64,000 nucleotides of DNA from assembly GCA_013368315.1 (NCBI GenBank), contig JAACJM010000233.1:1-64000 (forward strand), in the 5' to 3' direction. Positions 44,167 to 54,725 of the stretch are shown piece after piece. Both the position numbers and the translations under genes were made by a program. Position 1 is the stretch's first letter; every line of letters begins with the position of its first letter. The stretch is from Tetrapyrgos nigripes. Taxonomy: Eukaryota; Basidiomycota; Agaricomycetes; Agaricales; Campanellaceae. The notes beneath the pieces were generated by a model. It was given only the letters and a program-made list of their open reading frames with translations, ran no database searches and was not told the origin of the DNA.

Positions 44167-44818
44167 TGTAATACGAGATTTTGGTATTTCATGAAGACGG
44201 TGCTAGCGACTTCGAATCCCATGCGTGTAGATACTCCGAAACGCATATTTATGACTCCACCAACACTTAAGGTACATTCTTCGGTTGTTTCCATTTTCTT
44301 ATACCCTGTCGATTATGACTAAGTTCCGAATGATTCTCATTTCTCTAAGTATCTTTATCATGTCTACTTCTAACGAGTTTCCTCTTCTAACATGTTTTTA
44401 TGCTACTTAATTAGGTTTTACTTATACTTACATGTCTCACGTCTCTTTCTTACAAGTTACGATTATTCCTTACACGTTTCCATCTTTATTTACGCTCCTG
44501 TTTACTTACAATATTTTTCCATAACGTACTTACTGTCTGAAGTATAAGTAGTACATACTCATACTCGAAAATCCAAGTTATATCCCCACAAACTTCACAT
44601 CTCAAAGATCCAACCCATCCCAGCCTAAGCCTAGCCAATCCAGCTCTTTCCTTGAAAAGTCCTACTCATCCTCATCAGTTCAATCTCTCACTGTTTTGAA
44701 TATTCGACGCCGTTCTGCTGTCATTCGATAGATCAGTACCACAACCCTTAGCAGAGTCATTTCTCGGACTTACCTTAGTTCGGGAGTATTTTCCTTTGGG
44801 TTAATTTACCTCGTGTCA
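44167..44818 (+). repeat. Gypsy 3' LTR
   Basis: 652 bp, the same length as the 5' LTR, with five transitions between them. Confidence 0.92.
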
Positions 44819-46780
44819 TCGCCACAGCCTGCTTATAGAGACCCAATCCATCTTTTTTCATCTTTTCAGCCTCCTCGTCTGCCAGTCGTTCTTTCTCCAT
44901 TGCCTCCACTCTCCCAAAAACATCATCACTGGTGAGTAGCTTTGGTTTCCCATCTGCGTTGATCCATTTGGTCTTCTTTGACATGGCCTTTTCCTCCTTT
45001 GTCTCTAGCTGCCGACGTAACCATGTCACATGTATGTCCCAAAGCACCGACTGAGCTTGTAACCTGATAATCACAGTCTTCTGGGTATCATAGCCGTTCT
45101 CAAGATCTTGTACAGCCGCTTGGAGCTCTGCCTCTCGTGCAGTCCTTGGCTCCTCTTTTAACAAATTACTGTATCGTCGTTTTTGCAGAGATATAAAGGT
45201 TGTTACGAGAGGTGGAAGTTGAGAGGCAGAGTGGATTGGAGTTGGCGAAACAAGGAAGGATGCTGAGCTGGAAGCAAGACCATTTACTGTTCTCGCAACA
45301 CAAGTTGGTGTAGAGGGTGTGGTATATGGTGAGTCCGTGATAGCTTGTAGTCCTTCTCCTATGCTCTGGGCAGCACCCTCTTCAATGAGGTTGACCACAT
45401 GACAGGCAGGAGTGGATAGTCGGAGAGGGAGGATTTGCTGTGAAGAAGAAGAAGTCTCGAGACTAGGTGCCAATGCTGCAAGGGATATAGCGTCTGGGTT
45501 GTAGGGGACAACCCCAGTTTTTCGAAATGCTGATTTGATGTTCCCAGGTGTGAATGCTTCATAGTACGCTGGAGCCAAAACAGAGATAAAGTTTCCCTTT
45601 GTTACGACCTGACCCTGTCGTTCAAACTTGTCTCGTTCCCTACTCCAATATGCTTTGAGTGGACCAAAGATGACAATGTCAAGGCCCTGGAAGACATGAG
45701 TGGCATGGGATGGGTAACAAAGTCCGTGTATTCCATGCTCTCTTGCATATCTCAGGAACACATACGTGAAGTGTGTGCTGTGCCCATCCACTAGCAGAAG
45801 GTGAGCATGTCCTGCTGCCTTTGCATTTGTCTGTTTGTTGAAGTTTCGGATCCACTCTATGCTAATCTCCCCTTCTATGTATCCTTTTTTGGAGTGCGAC
45901 ATACTAACGGCCCTTCTATCAGCCTTGTTGTTTGACAGATATGATTATACACGCACCGTGCATCCAGAGGATTTTCCTGGGTCCCCCATTTGCTTGAGAA
46001 TGCCTTGCCCTTGAAGATGATCATTGTCGCAAGAGAAGAACCATCAGCACAGATAGTAGGAAACAAGGTGATGTCCTCTCTATCCCCACTCCGCTGCTGG
46101 TGCTGAATAGAGGCTCCTTTAGGTCCCAATACATATTCCTTTTGTCCAATGCCAGGCTGAATACCCGTCTCATCAGCTCCATATATCAACTCTGGAGGTA
46201 TGTCATACTTCTCCAACACATCCTTCAGTAGTGTGTAGAACTCTTCCTTGGTATACAGGTTCACTGCGCAGCCTCTTTTCGAGTCCAAAGGACGTGACCA
46301 GTACCTTCCTAGTCGGGTGTGGTTCTTGTTGATAAATCTTGTTGCCCAATCCTTGCCAAAGCCGTCCTCTGGAAACAACAATCCCATTCTCTTCTTTGCA
46401 ACATACTCCGCATTCTCCTTCAAGCGACGTGGGCTCAATGGAAAGCCTCGTCTCGCAAGCTCCAGAGCACTGTCGACAACAATTGTTTCTTCTTCCTCGG
46501 TAAGCCAGCATTTGGTTAAGTTGAAGTCCTGAATTGTCTGACCACCCTTCACCAGACGTGATACTGTGACATGGCTCAGCAGAACCCGACGCTTCGTGAC
46601 TGCAAAGCGTTCGTTTGAAACCAGCTGGCAAATTTTTCTGAGACTTGGTGCACGCCCTCCTTCCTCGCTAACCTGTTTCTTCTCCTCCTGATATCTCTTG
46701 GCAGCGACCTTCTTCAGTTCATCTTCTTCTTTTGAGGCTATTTGATCCTTTACGGCCTGGGACACGGCTTTTCCGACCAT
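44819..46780 (-). pseudogene. Pogo-like transposase, interrupted by gypsy
   Basis: From ATG 46780 the protein has an N-terminal basic coiled region, a helix-turn-helix (RKICQLVSNERFAV...VTVSRLVKGG), a CENP-B/Tc5-type domain (FPLSPRRLKENAEYVAKKRM) and a DDE_1 core: first Asp in LIYGADETGIQPG, second in HLLLVDGHSTHF, third in HVFQGLDIVIFGPLK. Two overlapping frames meet at 45875-45930. A 41-nt GTGCGT...GATAG intron at 45916-45956 would join them in frame (NPLDA-RRAVSMSHSKKGY); otherwise a frameshift is needed. A Ser/Thr-rich region and a charged coiled coil follow. At 44823 the gene enters the gypsy LTR and resumes at 35553. Confidence 0.85.
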
Positions 46781-47215
46781 ACTAGAGGAAGCTCATTTAC
46801 TGCGCGTCGTTGTGCAACGCGTCCAATACTCTTTGCCGATTGATGACCCCATTTGGATGGCGTGACATGACATCTCCTCGTCGTCGTCTTCAGCTTCTGT
46901 CTGATATCCCTGCTTTGCACAATGTTTTCGCACCTTTTGAGGAGTTAGACAGCATGTATATAGTTCTATAATCAAGATACAGTTCTTTTTTAATGTAATT
47001 TCATTGACGTTTGGTGACATCTCAATGTACATAAGTACTCTGACATATCTGGTACATTTTTAGTGCAGCTAAGACACTCAGAGGTTTGCTCGAAATACAA
47101 CTAAGTTCACTGTCCTTTGGGTAAACGAAAGTCCGAGAAGGATTTTGCAGTATGAAGTGTCTTCCGGGTCATTTGTTTCAAGGACCTGCGTGTTTCAGGG
47201 ACCCATGAATCACTG
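46781..47215. other. 5' non-coding part of the pogo-like element
   Basis: Between the transposase ATG and the right TIR. The open frame of the Ngaro RT runs 109 nt into this TIR by chance. Confidence 0.5.
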
Positions 47216-49062
47216 TAGTTGTTATTGAAACGGGACAGGGCATCGGCAATGTCGTTTTGAGAACCTGGAACATGTGTAACCCATAGATCAGTCTTGTGTT
47301 TTATGAGAAGATCAACTGCCGTCATGAGGATGGGATTATAGGTAGGGCCGGCTTTAAGGGAGTTGAACATATCAACAGCAAAAGAGAGTGCCAATACGAC
47401 AGAGAGAGCTTCGAAAAAGAAAATGCCCGGTGAAGAATCTTCGATTTTGCATTGAAAACCAAGATGAACGTTACCAGACTTGACCCAAAATCCCATTCCA
47501 GTTGGGCACGTGTCACAGAACAATAGTACTTCCGCATCCTCTAAACCCCAACTCTCTGATTCCAACATTCTTACCCCTTCCATCTTCTCCATATGCCCAA
47601 CCATCCACAATAGTTCACGACACATCGACAAACAAATCCAAACAGGTGCGTTCCCATCCTCCTTCCCTGCCATCTTTTGATACAACCAGGATAATCTGGG
47701 CTGCAGGAGTGAAAAAACATTGAAAGACCAATTACACCAACTGCCTATCTGCCAGAAATCACGTAGAGGCCGGCGTTGTCTTGGTACTGCAAATGATTTG
47801 AGAGTGGCAATGAGATTGGACCTAGAGGATGGAGGCATTGTGATAGTCATAGTGTTTGGATCCACTTCGAAACCAATAATAACCAGGACTGCACCAAATA
47901 CTTGTTTAGGCCCATTGTGAGGTATTCCCAGCTCATCCCTTAACTCCAAAACGCTAACCTGTCTCTCTGGCATAAGACATCTCCGCTTCTCATAAACTCG
48001 CATCTTTCCTTCTTCTTCAAAACCAAAATTGTCATCAACGTACGTGAAAACGTCATCCACCTTCTTTACATTTTTTAATATCCAACCAACCAATCCCATC
48101 CATGAACCATGTATTCCACTGGCACCTCTATTTCCAAAATTATTACAATGATCCACATTGTAAGTGTCCCCAATCTTCACGACCTGCTTCATCTGCCAAC
48201 GAGGGTCCATTGGAGCCCTTCTATACACCTCAGATACGTCCGATTTCCATACTACTAACCTCACACATCCGTACAATCTTCTCCACTTGATTAATGCTGC
48301 CCCAAGGTCATGAAGGTTGTCAAGGGGAACTGATACCTGTCTCTTGTCAATCATAGAGTTGATGGGAAAAGGCTTTGCACTGTGATGGACAGTCATGCGT
48401 AGCTTATCTGAATTTGGCTTCGGGACAACGACAACAGGTACTGCGTGCATACTGGGAAGAAGGGATGGGAAAGAGCATGAGAATCGGCCTTTAGAAATCT
48501 TGACATCACGTTGATCACAGGCGAACTTGACATGTGCAGGGTCTTTCAGTGGGTAGGATCGGTCGAGAGGGGATGGTACATTCTCTTTGGAGTAGTCGGC
48601 CCATGGCCAGTAGCCATTCCACAGGCCTCGAAGGACAGAATTTACGAACAGACAGTTTGGATGGGATTTGAGTAATTCTTCAAGCCGGTTTACGTTGATT
48701 GGAGTAGTGATGCGAAAAAGTTCCGGGTTGTCCCTGATTGTTTTTAACGCCATGGAATCTATTTTTTCCTGATCAGGTACGTCAGGTAAAGCTTCCATAA
48801 ACTCCATTGCATCCTCTAACGTCAACCTTCTCTTTCCATACACCTCATTCTCTCCATCTCCCCATATTAACTCCCTTGTATACCTCAGCCTCCTCCTCAA
48901 TCTCTTTCCCAATTCCAACATCCAATCTGACTCACTTCGTGGTGCACTTGTCTCGAGTATGTCCTCCATCCCAGCAGTTTGAGCAGATATGGGCCCAATT
49001 GCAGTCTTTTGCCGACCTACTACATTTTCCCGAGTTCCAAAGTCTGCAGATGCTGTTGACAA
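47107..49062 (-). pseudogene. Ngaro-like reverse transcriptase and RNase H, truncated by pogo TIR
   Basis: The RT shows VVVVPKPNSDKLRMTVHHSA, KSDVSEVYRRAPMDPRWQMK and the catalytic VFTYVDDNFGFEEEG. The RNase H-like part has LLFCDTCPTGMGFW, FFFEALSVVLALSF and GSQNDIADALSRF, the RT-RH pattern of DIRS/Ngaro elements. No integrase follows. Genuine RT sequence ends at 47216; the last 36 codons to 47107 are translated transposon TIR and flank. The first roughly 40 codons overlap the gag frame and are probably not RT. Confidence 0.88.
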
Positions 49063-50295
49063 TGTTGAAATGGTGACGTTGGTTAGGGTTTCCCCTGGGA
49101 GATGTGTTTGGGGAAAATGTTTTGGTGACTAGGGGGGGATTTGCAATCCATGCGAGGTAGAGTCCATTGAATTGGTTTGTGTCCGAGAGTAGAGTGTCTC
49201 GTCGCATGGAGACTTTCTGGCATACTGCTTTGTCATAGTTGATAACGTTGATATGCTGGGATGTGTCGACAAGGGATTTGAAAAGATCATTGATGTTCCT
49301 TTTGTGAGTCCTAAGTTCAGCTTCTCTCCATGGCATGACAAATCTGACTGCGTCCAGGTATATGGACCATGCAATAGTCCAATCTCCATGGTTCCTAACC
49401 CTTCGTGAAGGTGTTCTGGCCCCAATTCTAAACTCCCCGTCTCTGAGTTTGAAAGTTTGCTTGCTGTCATAGTTGAGGAGTTGGTGAGGAGTGTGTCAAA
49501 ATCGGTGGGCTTTCCCCGAAATAGGTTGTTCCATTCAGAGTCAGGGAATTCAGGCGAGTTAATGCATGAGACAGCTGAGGATTTAACTCGCTTCAGGTCT
49601 CTGGACCAATTTTGGAGGGTGAGTCTGTTCTTTTCCAAACATGGTGCGTCTGCAAATGATTTGGGTGGACTTTTACCCTCTGACCACAACCATGGCAACA
49701 ACCTCTTATCAACTTTTTCTCTCGCAATATAATCCCCTTTGTCTCCTTCCTCATCATCTGTAAGTCCTTCTCCATCTGTTCCACTTTCAACTTCATTCTC
49801 ATGACTTCACTTCTTTTTCCCACTAGACTCAATGAGGTAGTTACCACGCAATTGTGCTGTGGTGAGGTTTCAGTCGGCTTGTTCGAGTAGGTTGGAATAC
49901 ATTTCGTAAGTGGAGCGGTGCTGTTGACTTTTTTTAGGCATGGCTTGGATGATATGTCGATAGATAGCAGTAGTGGTGTTGAATTTCGAGGAAACCCCTG
50001 ATTCAAATGCCTTGATCTCGTCCATACACTTTTGAACGAGCTCGGCATCAGGTGCGGGATGTTGTACGGATGATCCAACAGCCGATCCAGTAGACTGGGC
50101 TTCAACATCACTGGTAGGAGCTGATAGGTGCGATGCGGATGAGAGGGTGTTTGTGGTCTGAGTGTCTTCGAGTTCCTGAGCTCGGGTGGCGAGATCGTCA
50201 ACTCAGGCTGAAATGGATTCTACAGTTTGTTGAGCAATAGGAGTACTCTCAGTATCAGGATTCGCAGAGTTATCACTTGCATGCTTGGGAGCCAT
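48932..50295 (-). pseudogene. Ngaro-like Gag, broken frames
   Basis: It starts at ATG 50295 (MAPKHASDNSANPDTESTPI), with a stop within the first 35 codons, and continues in pieces: a coiled-coil stretch (KLKVEQMEKDLQMMRKETK), SPEFPDSEWNNLFRGKPTDF and, after another shift, MPWREAELRTHKRNINDLF with KAVCQKVSMRRDTLLSDTNQ. It ends with a CCCH-like plus CCHC set, CRLWNSGKCSRSAKDCNWAH and CSNCWDGGHTRDKC. The order and zinc fingers fit Gag of Agaricomycete YR elements. At least three frame breaks make it inactive. Confidence 0.75.
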
Positions 50296-50324
50296 AAATG
50301 ATGAACGAAGTGATGTATGAATAT

Positions 50325-50387
50325 ATAATGCAAAACAACTGAGTGATACCGAGAGACTCGTGAGTGGCGAATGGGGAAAGAAAGAAT
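50325..50387 (-). repeat. A1 terminal repeat of the minus-strand Ngaro-like element
   Basis: Minus-strand CTCATTCTTTCTTTCCCCAT then TCGCCACTCACGAGTCTCTC and CTCAGTTGTTTTGCATTA. It recurs in the other orientation at about 51625-51745. It abuts the plus-strand recombinase coding sequence directly. Confidence 0.7.
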
Positions 50388-51000
50388 GAGAGCGTTAGGA
50401 AGGGAAGAGTTAGCAGAGGTTTACGAGGATTTGAAGGGATCGGATGACCATGATGACTTGCTATTCTTGGTAATTCTCTTCTTGGGTTTCCTGGCGATTA
50501 TGCGATTGGGCAAGTTGGTCTGGCCAGATACAGCCACTCACTGGGAGTTACACAAGGCGATCATGCGTTCATCGTTATCCATTGACGATGATCATGTAGC
50601 TTTCCTTTTACTGACGCACAAATCGGACAAACAGTTTGATGGAGACAAAATTTTGGTTTGCGCCACCGGAGAAAACGACTGTCCTGTCGAAATCACCAAA
50701 TGCTACATCCTTTCCCGGGATCGCCTTTTCCCTGCCCACCCCAACCTTTTCACTTGTAAAGATGGTTCCATACCTACGAGACAGTGGTTCATCAGAAGAT
50801 TGAAGACATATTTCAAGGAGGACGTAGCAGGTCATTCGTTGAGGTCAGGTGGCACAACACATTACGCACTGCTAGGGTATTCCTGGGATTTGATCCAGAC
50901 GATGGGTCGGTGGACGTCTGAGGCTTTTCGTCTATATATTCGCAAGCACCCTTTATTTTTCTCCGCTCTTCTGACTAAAAAGCGACCCCCTCCATCCTGA
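50386..51000 (+). CDS. Tyrosine recombinase of a second Ngaro-like element, 5' truncated
   Basis: The frame from ATG 50371 is open to 51000 (209 codons), but the first five codons belong to the adjoining A1 repeat; homology starts at RALGREELAEVYEDL. Catalytic residues in this numbering are Arg45, Lys84 or Lys87, His155, Arg158, Trp181 and Tyr189 (GHSLRSGGTTHYALLGYSWD, MGRWTSEAFRLYIRKHP). It is nearly identical to the minus-strand copy at 33457-34115 but without the internal deletion. All core residues are present, yet the N-terminal 20 or so residues are missing. Confidence 0.85.
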   Translation: MRALGREELAEVYEDLKGSDDHDDLLFLVILFLGFLAIMRLGKLVWPDTATHWELHKAIMRSSLSIDDDHVAFLLLTHKSDKQFDGDKILVCATGENDCPVEITKCYILSRDRLFPAHPNLFTCKDGSIPTRQWFIRRLKTYFKEDVAGHSLRSGGTTHYALLGYSWDLIQTMGRWTSEAFRLYIRKHPLFFSALLTKKRPPPS

Positions 51001-51846
51001 CATTCGACTCTGCTGACATCTTTCACCTCCATTTTACTATCATCATTCCATAGGCTCCTTAGCCTTTACCAAGTCACATGTACTCAAAAATAAAATTGTA
51101 CGCAGGGGAGTCGCTGTTTCAGGGCTCCCCGTGATCCCCCTACTCAATCTCGCCCGAAATTTCATCAAACGCAGGAACAAGATAATTATTCATGTTTTAA
51201 AGACTACTTTACAAAGGTCTAATTATCGTCGTAAGTACTACTCATAATTTCGCTTATCATTCGTCTCAACACTCCGTGCGTAGGACTCGCTGTCCTCATT
51301 GTCATGCCTCCATGGCCATTGTTATGCCTCTGTGGCTAAGCCTTCATGGCCATCGTCTCCCCTCCGTGGCCTAGCCTCAGCGGCTCAACGTATATCTTGC
51401 CTCCGTGGCTTAGGCGCCGGCCTTTCTCGAAATTTGACCCCCGTTTTACTTTATCCTCCTTTCCACAAAAATTTCCAGAATCTTTTCCCCTTACTTGATT
51501 AAATTCTTTATTTTGTCTTTTTCATGTGATATTCGTTTTGCTCCACTCTATGTCTAAGACTTGATCTTGCTGTTAACAACTTACCATGTACTTATAGCCC
51601 CGAGAGACTCGTTTTCCCCATCTCATTCTTTCTTTCCCCATTCGCCACTCACGAGTCTCTCGGGTACATCTCTTATCATTCTTTCTTTCTCCATTCATCA
51701 CTCACTAGTATTCTCGCATATTACTCAGTTGTTTTGCATTACCCGCCCTCCACTCCCATTTTATTTACATCTGTTTTTTTTTGTATCAGCTTTTACCAAG
51801 TTGCATGTACTCAGGGGAGTCGTTGTTTCAGGGCTCCCCGTGATCA
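51000..51846 (+). repeat. 3' end of the plus-strand Ngaro-like element (B1-A2-B2 split repeats)
   Basis: B1 at about 51063-51136 and B2 at about 51790-51846 share ACATGTACTC...GGGGAGTCGYTGTTTCAGGG. A2 (51612-51745) lies between them and carries two tandem copies of a TCATTCTTTCTTTCYCCATT unit. Between B1 and A2 is a run of GCCTCCGTGGC-like words. This B1-A2-B2 layout is the known Ngaro 3' end. Confidence 0.7.
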
Positions 51847-52314
51847 TATATATATATATATATTATTACTTATCACCAAATTATCATAATCTTTAACTTT
51901 AACATAGCCGTTGTCTTTAGAACCGCAAAACAGGCCCGACGAGGGACCTGGAGGCACCAAAGGCGCTAGGGGGGCACAGCTAAAAGAGAACCAGACTACA
52001 TTACTGTCAGTACGCAATATACAGACAAATAGAGGACCACGCAATGTGTCATGAGATGTATTATTGGGATGTCAAACAACGACAGATGACGCAGACTGTA
52101 AAACACTAAGCCAAAGATGAGGGTGGACGGCGTACAAGTACGGACTTGAGAAGTAAGGTGGTTTCAGAGCCAGACAGTGAACAGAAGTGACTTGAAGTCG
52201 ACAAGATTGGCAGGATGAGTCCAAGAATCCGAGCTAAGCATTTCTTGGAAGGAAGAACAGTGATGAGTCGCTAACTCAGACCGGTAGAAGCTGGTTTTCC
52301 GAAGGGTGAGGGAA
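51847..52314. other. Right flank of the retroelement block
   Basis: Starts with an (AT)n tract and an 18-nt match to the left flank (ATATTATTACTTATCACC, also at 33252). No gene was recognised. Confidence 0.45.
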
Positions 52315-52640
52315 TTACGAGGCCTTTAGGCTGAGTTAATTTATGTCGTAGTGACCTCCCAGATCTTTTCCATGGGTTCAAACTCCCACCCTGTTTGTTG
52401 GCGCTCGTCAAGTGCTCATCTGGAATCACAGTCGAGACCCATGACATGATGTCGTTCATGGCCAAAACCGAAATGTCTAGACTCGGTCTGGACTGGGCCA
52501 AAGACCATTTGACATCAATACCCATGTCATCACTGTTCTTTTTACACCTTATTCGTCTCTTCATTTCTGCTCACGACGTCGATGAAAAGCTGTTGTCACT
52601 CTCATCTTCTTCACCTTCATCTTCATTTTCTTTCTTGTCT
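52315..52640 (+). repeat. SINE-like repeat copy
   Basis: Head TTACGAGGCCTTTAGGCTGA, A-box-like GGCTGAGTTA (52329-52338), B-box-like GGTTCAAACTCC (52375-52386) 36 nt later, and a body containing CTCATCTGGAATCAC as in the copy at 57567. The 3' limit is approximate. Confidence 0.65.
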
Positions 52641-53870
52641 CTTCAAGCACCTGTTTTTTACTTTTCCTTCTGTGCAGGGTTACGTCTGGGATGAAATGTC
52701 AAGCATGTAGGTTACCAACAAGCGCAGATTACGCAGAAGGAGAAGGAAGGGGTCGACATTAGGTGTCAAGAAAGTGTGCTGACTTACTACTACCCCTTGA
52801 CTAATCCTTCGTTTAGAACGATATTCGTCTTGGCTCGTTGCATATCTCAGAATTAGAGAAGACAATATATGACCTGTCTCAGGTTTCTGTGATTGAAATG
52901 GTGTGTTTGCCGACCACTTTTTTTTGTATGAGCTTACACAAACGCTTTCTACAGCATCTCGGAAAAGTACAACAAATCACATTTCAAGCTCTCAAAGATC
53001 AAGTGCGTCCCTTGTCTTCTTGTCATAGCTGCTTCTGACAAACGCATGCCTTTTTTCCCTGTCTCTCTAACTAACCCATCTAGTTCATCCTTCCTCTACT
53101 CGTACCAGGTGCCCTGAAGTATTTCATCTCATGTTATTCTCTATGTCCACCTCTACTTTTAGATGTCAAAGCTGTTAACATGCCTCAGGTGAGGCTGTCA
53201 AAAGTATCCAATGAAAACGGTCACTCCATGAAAGTTAAGAATTCTCCATGGCCATGGCTGTATCTAAAATTTTGCCGAGGGCAACTCTTGCATTTTATGA
53301 AATTGTCTTTGGTGTCTTACATGATGTGGTTGTGAGTATTCATTCCTGTTGTTTTTTCAGTAGTTGTTGCAGTTCTGGTATTTTTGTCTCCACTTCGGTT
53401 GATTCATCTTTCTCTTTGCTCTTCTTTCCCTTTCGGGAGGATGAGAGCACGATGGTTGAGAGAAGGAAAGAGAAAGGGCGCTGAGCTGAGCGCCGTGCAT
53501 GACAGAGAGGGTTTGATGTTTACGATGCCTGGACATTTTTTATGTACAACGTTACCTATGGAGTTGTTTTCCCATTTGTGGATGGACTGGTTGGATGTAT
53601 GTTTGGAAGAATTGGTTGAGAATGAGCTCAGAGTAGTGAGAGGTGAGGCATGAGACATGAGAGTGTCTTAATCCTGATCTTCACCTGGGATTTGCATGGG
53701 ACGTTGGACATCAGATGTTAACGTTGGTTTTGTTTGCAGCGTGTGGTTGATTTTTGGATGTCTGTCTCAGTTTTCTCCTCTGTTTCTTTTTCTTTATGCA
53801 AATCTTTATTTCACTTATATCTTATTGCCGCTGCTGTGTAGTTAATAAAATAACATAAGAATATATTGAT
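52641..53870. other. No gene recognised
   Basis: Open frames at 53248-53484 and 53384-53653 have no motif. They could be fragments of a decayed gene. Confidence 0.35.
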
Positions 53871-53873
53871 ATG

Positions 53874-53920
53874 AGGCCTCGTAACTGTCATGCAAAGCAG
53901 TAGCCCTCTGCCCCAGTGGC
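53874..53920 (+). repeat. Dispersed hairpin repeat unit (type 1)
   Basis: AGGCCTCGTAACTGTCATGC then AAAGCAGTAGCCC and CCCCAGTGG. The stem has TGC/GCA. It sits immediately before a SINE-like head. Confidence 0.7.
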
Positions 53921-53924
53921 TATA

Positions 53925-54260
53925 TTACGAGGCCCCTTTAGGGCTGAGTTAACTTATGTCGACCTCGAAAATTTTACCACGACTTCAAACTCCCACCCCT
54001 TTTCCGGTGTCTACTCTTCCCGACAAACCGAGATTCTAGAATCGGTCTGGACCGTTGACATGTTGCCAGCGTGTAAACCTCTTCCCTGTCTCCCTGTCTC
54101 CACCCTTCGCATTTCACGACTGGCATGGCCTAATCCAAGCGAAGATGGATGGATCCCCCCTTGCGTCATGTCCTAATTATTCATATCCTCAGTGTCCAGC
54201 AGAAGAAGAGCTGACGTATGCCCAACGTATACAGAATGACTCACCTCCATCGGTCCACTC
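53925..54260 (+). repeat. SINE-like repeat copy, diverged
   Basis: Head TTACGAGGCCCCTTTAGGGC, A-box-like GGCTGAGTTA at 53942, B-box-like TTCAAACTCCC at 53984. The body shares the GTCTCCACCCTTCGCATTTCACG tail pattern with the copy at 14810-15055. The 3' limit is approximate. Confidence 0.55.
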
Positions 54261-54317
54261 ATAAAACCCTTTCTTCCTCAACCTCTCCTTTTTTTTGCAT
54301 GGGCTATGCTATTCAAA

Positions 54318-54725
54318 TTACTACCCATACAATGGCTGCAACCAAAGCTATCATCGATCAGGTGCTGAAGGAGCACATAGTTGTGGAGAACATTCTCATG
54401 CTGAAGCGGGCAAAGACAATTTGCAACCAAGTACATACTTAGCAGGGTTTTGCAGTTGCATGAAGGCACCGAGAAGGCTCCTGGATACTGTGTGCCTGAG
54501 TATATGAATAGCGAGGACTCGTTCATCCTCCACGTGAGTATTTTTGTTGTCTTCCTTCAGCAGCCTAACTTCGTTCTCAGATATCCGGATCCATTGTTCA
54601 GACCAAGTCACCCATACTACCACTACTTACTTCACCTCGTTTGCGCTGCCCTGACTATCAAGTACCTCTTCAATGTCCACCCTGAAAAGGGCAACAAATC
54701 CGCTGGTTGGATACAGCGCTCATGA
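54318..54725 (+). pseudogene. Unrecognised gene fragments
   Basis: Segments in different frames look coding: MAATKAIIDQVLKEHIVVEN then ILMLKRAKTICN, later VLQLHEGTEKAPGYCVPEYM and NFVLRYPDPLFRPSHPYYHY with LLHLVCAALTIKYLFNV. Stops and frame changes separate them. I cannot name the family. Confidence 0.3.

Larger units (their letters stand above)
35554..44818 (+). mobile_element. Gypsy LTR retrotransposon, 9265 bp, nested in the pogo-like transposase
   Basis: LTRs of 652 bp each (TGTAATAC...TCGTGTCA) flank gag, protease, an extra ORF, RT-RNase H and integrase, the RT-RH-IN order of Ty3/gypsy. The 5-bp target duplication TCGCC lies at 35549-35553 and 44819-44823. By eye the LTRs differ at five positions, all transitions, which indicates a recent insertion. 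Confidence 0.95.
34253..47215 (-). mobile_element. Pogo-like DNA transposon nested in the Ngaro-like RT gene
   Basis: The TIRs begin CAGTGATTCATGGGTCCCTG at both ends (about 25 bp identical), each flanked by TA (34251-34252 and 47216-47217), the Tc1/mariner/pogo target duplication. Without the gypsy insert and its extra TCGCC the element is about 3.7 kb. It carries one minus-strand CENP-B/pogo-type transposase gene. Confidence 0.85.
33281..50387 (-). mobile_element. Ngaro-like tyrosine-recombinase retrotransposon with two nested insertions
   Basis: Minus-strand order is A1 repeat (50325-50387), gag (50295-48932), RT-RNase H (49062-47216), interruption by the pogo-like element 34253-47215, RT tail (34250 to about 34196), tyrosine recombinase (34115-33457), B repeat (33322-33397). 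At the interruption DALSRFNNNY on the right continues as IFNSIPNIIITLF on the left once one TA is removed. RT plus tyrosine recombinase without an integrase defines the DIRS order. Split A/B repeats point to Ngaro. The 3' A2-B2 end present in the plus-strand copy is missing. Confidence 0.8.

Noticed and set aside
47107..47215. C-terminal 36 codons of the Ngaro-like RT ORF
   Set aside because: They are read from the TIR and flank of the inserted pogo-like element, not RT.
50371..50385. ATG start of the plus-strand tyrosine recombinase
   Set aside because: These codons belong to the abutting A1 repeat of the other element, so the start is fortuitous.
52370..52390. tRNA gene suggested by a B-box-like word
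   Set aside because: No cloverleaf or acceptor stem could be formed; the word sits in a dispersed repeat.
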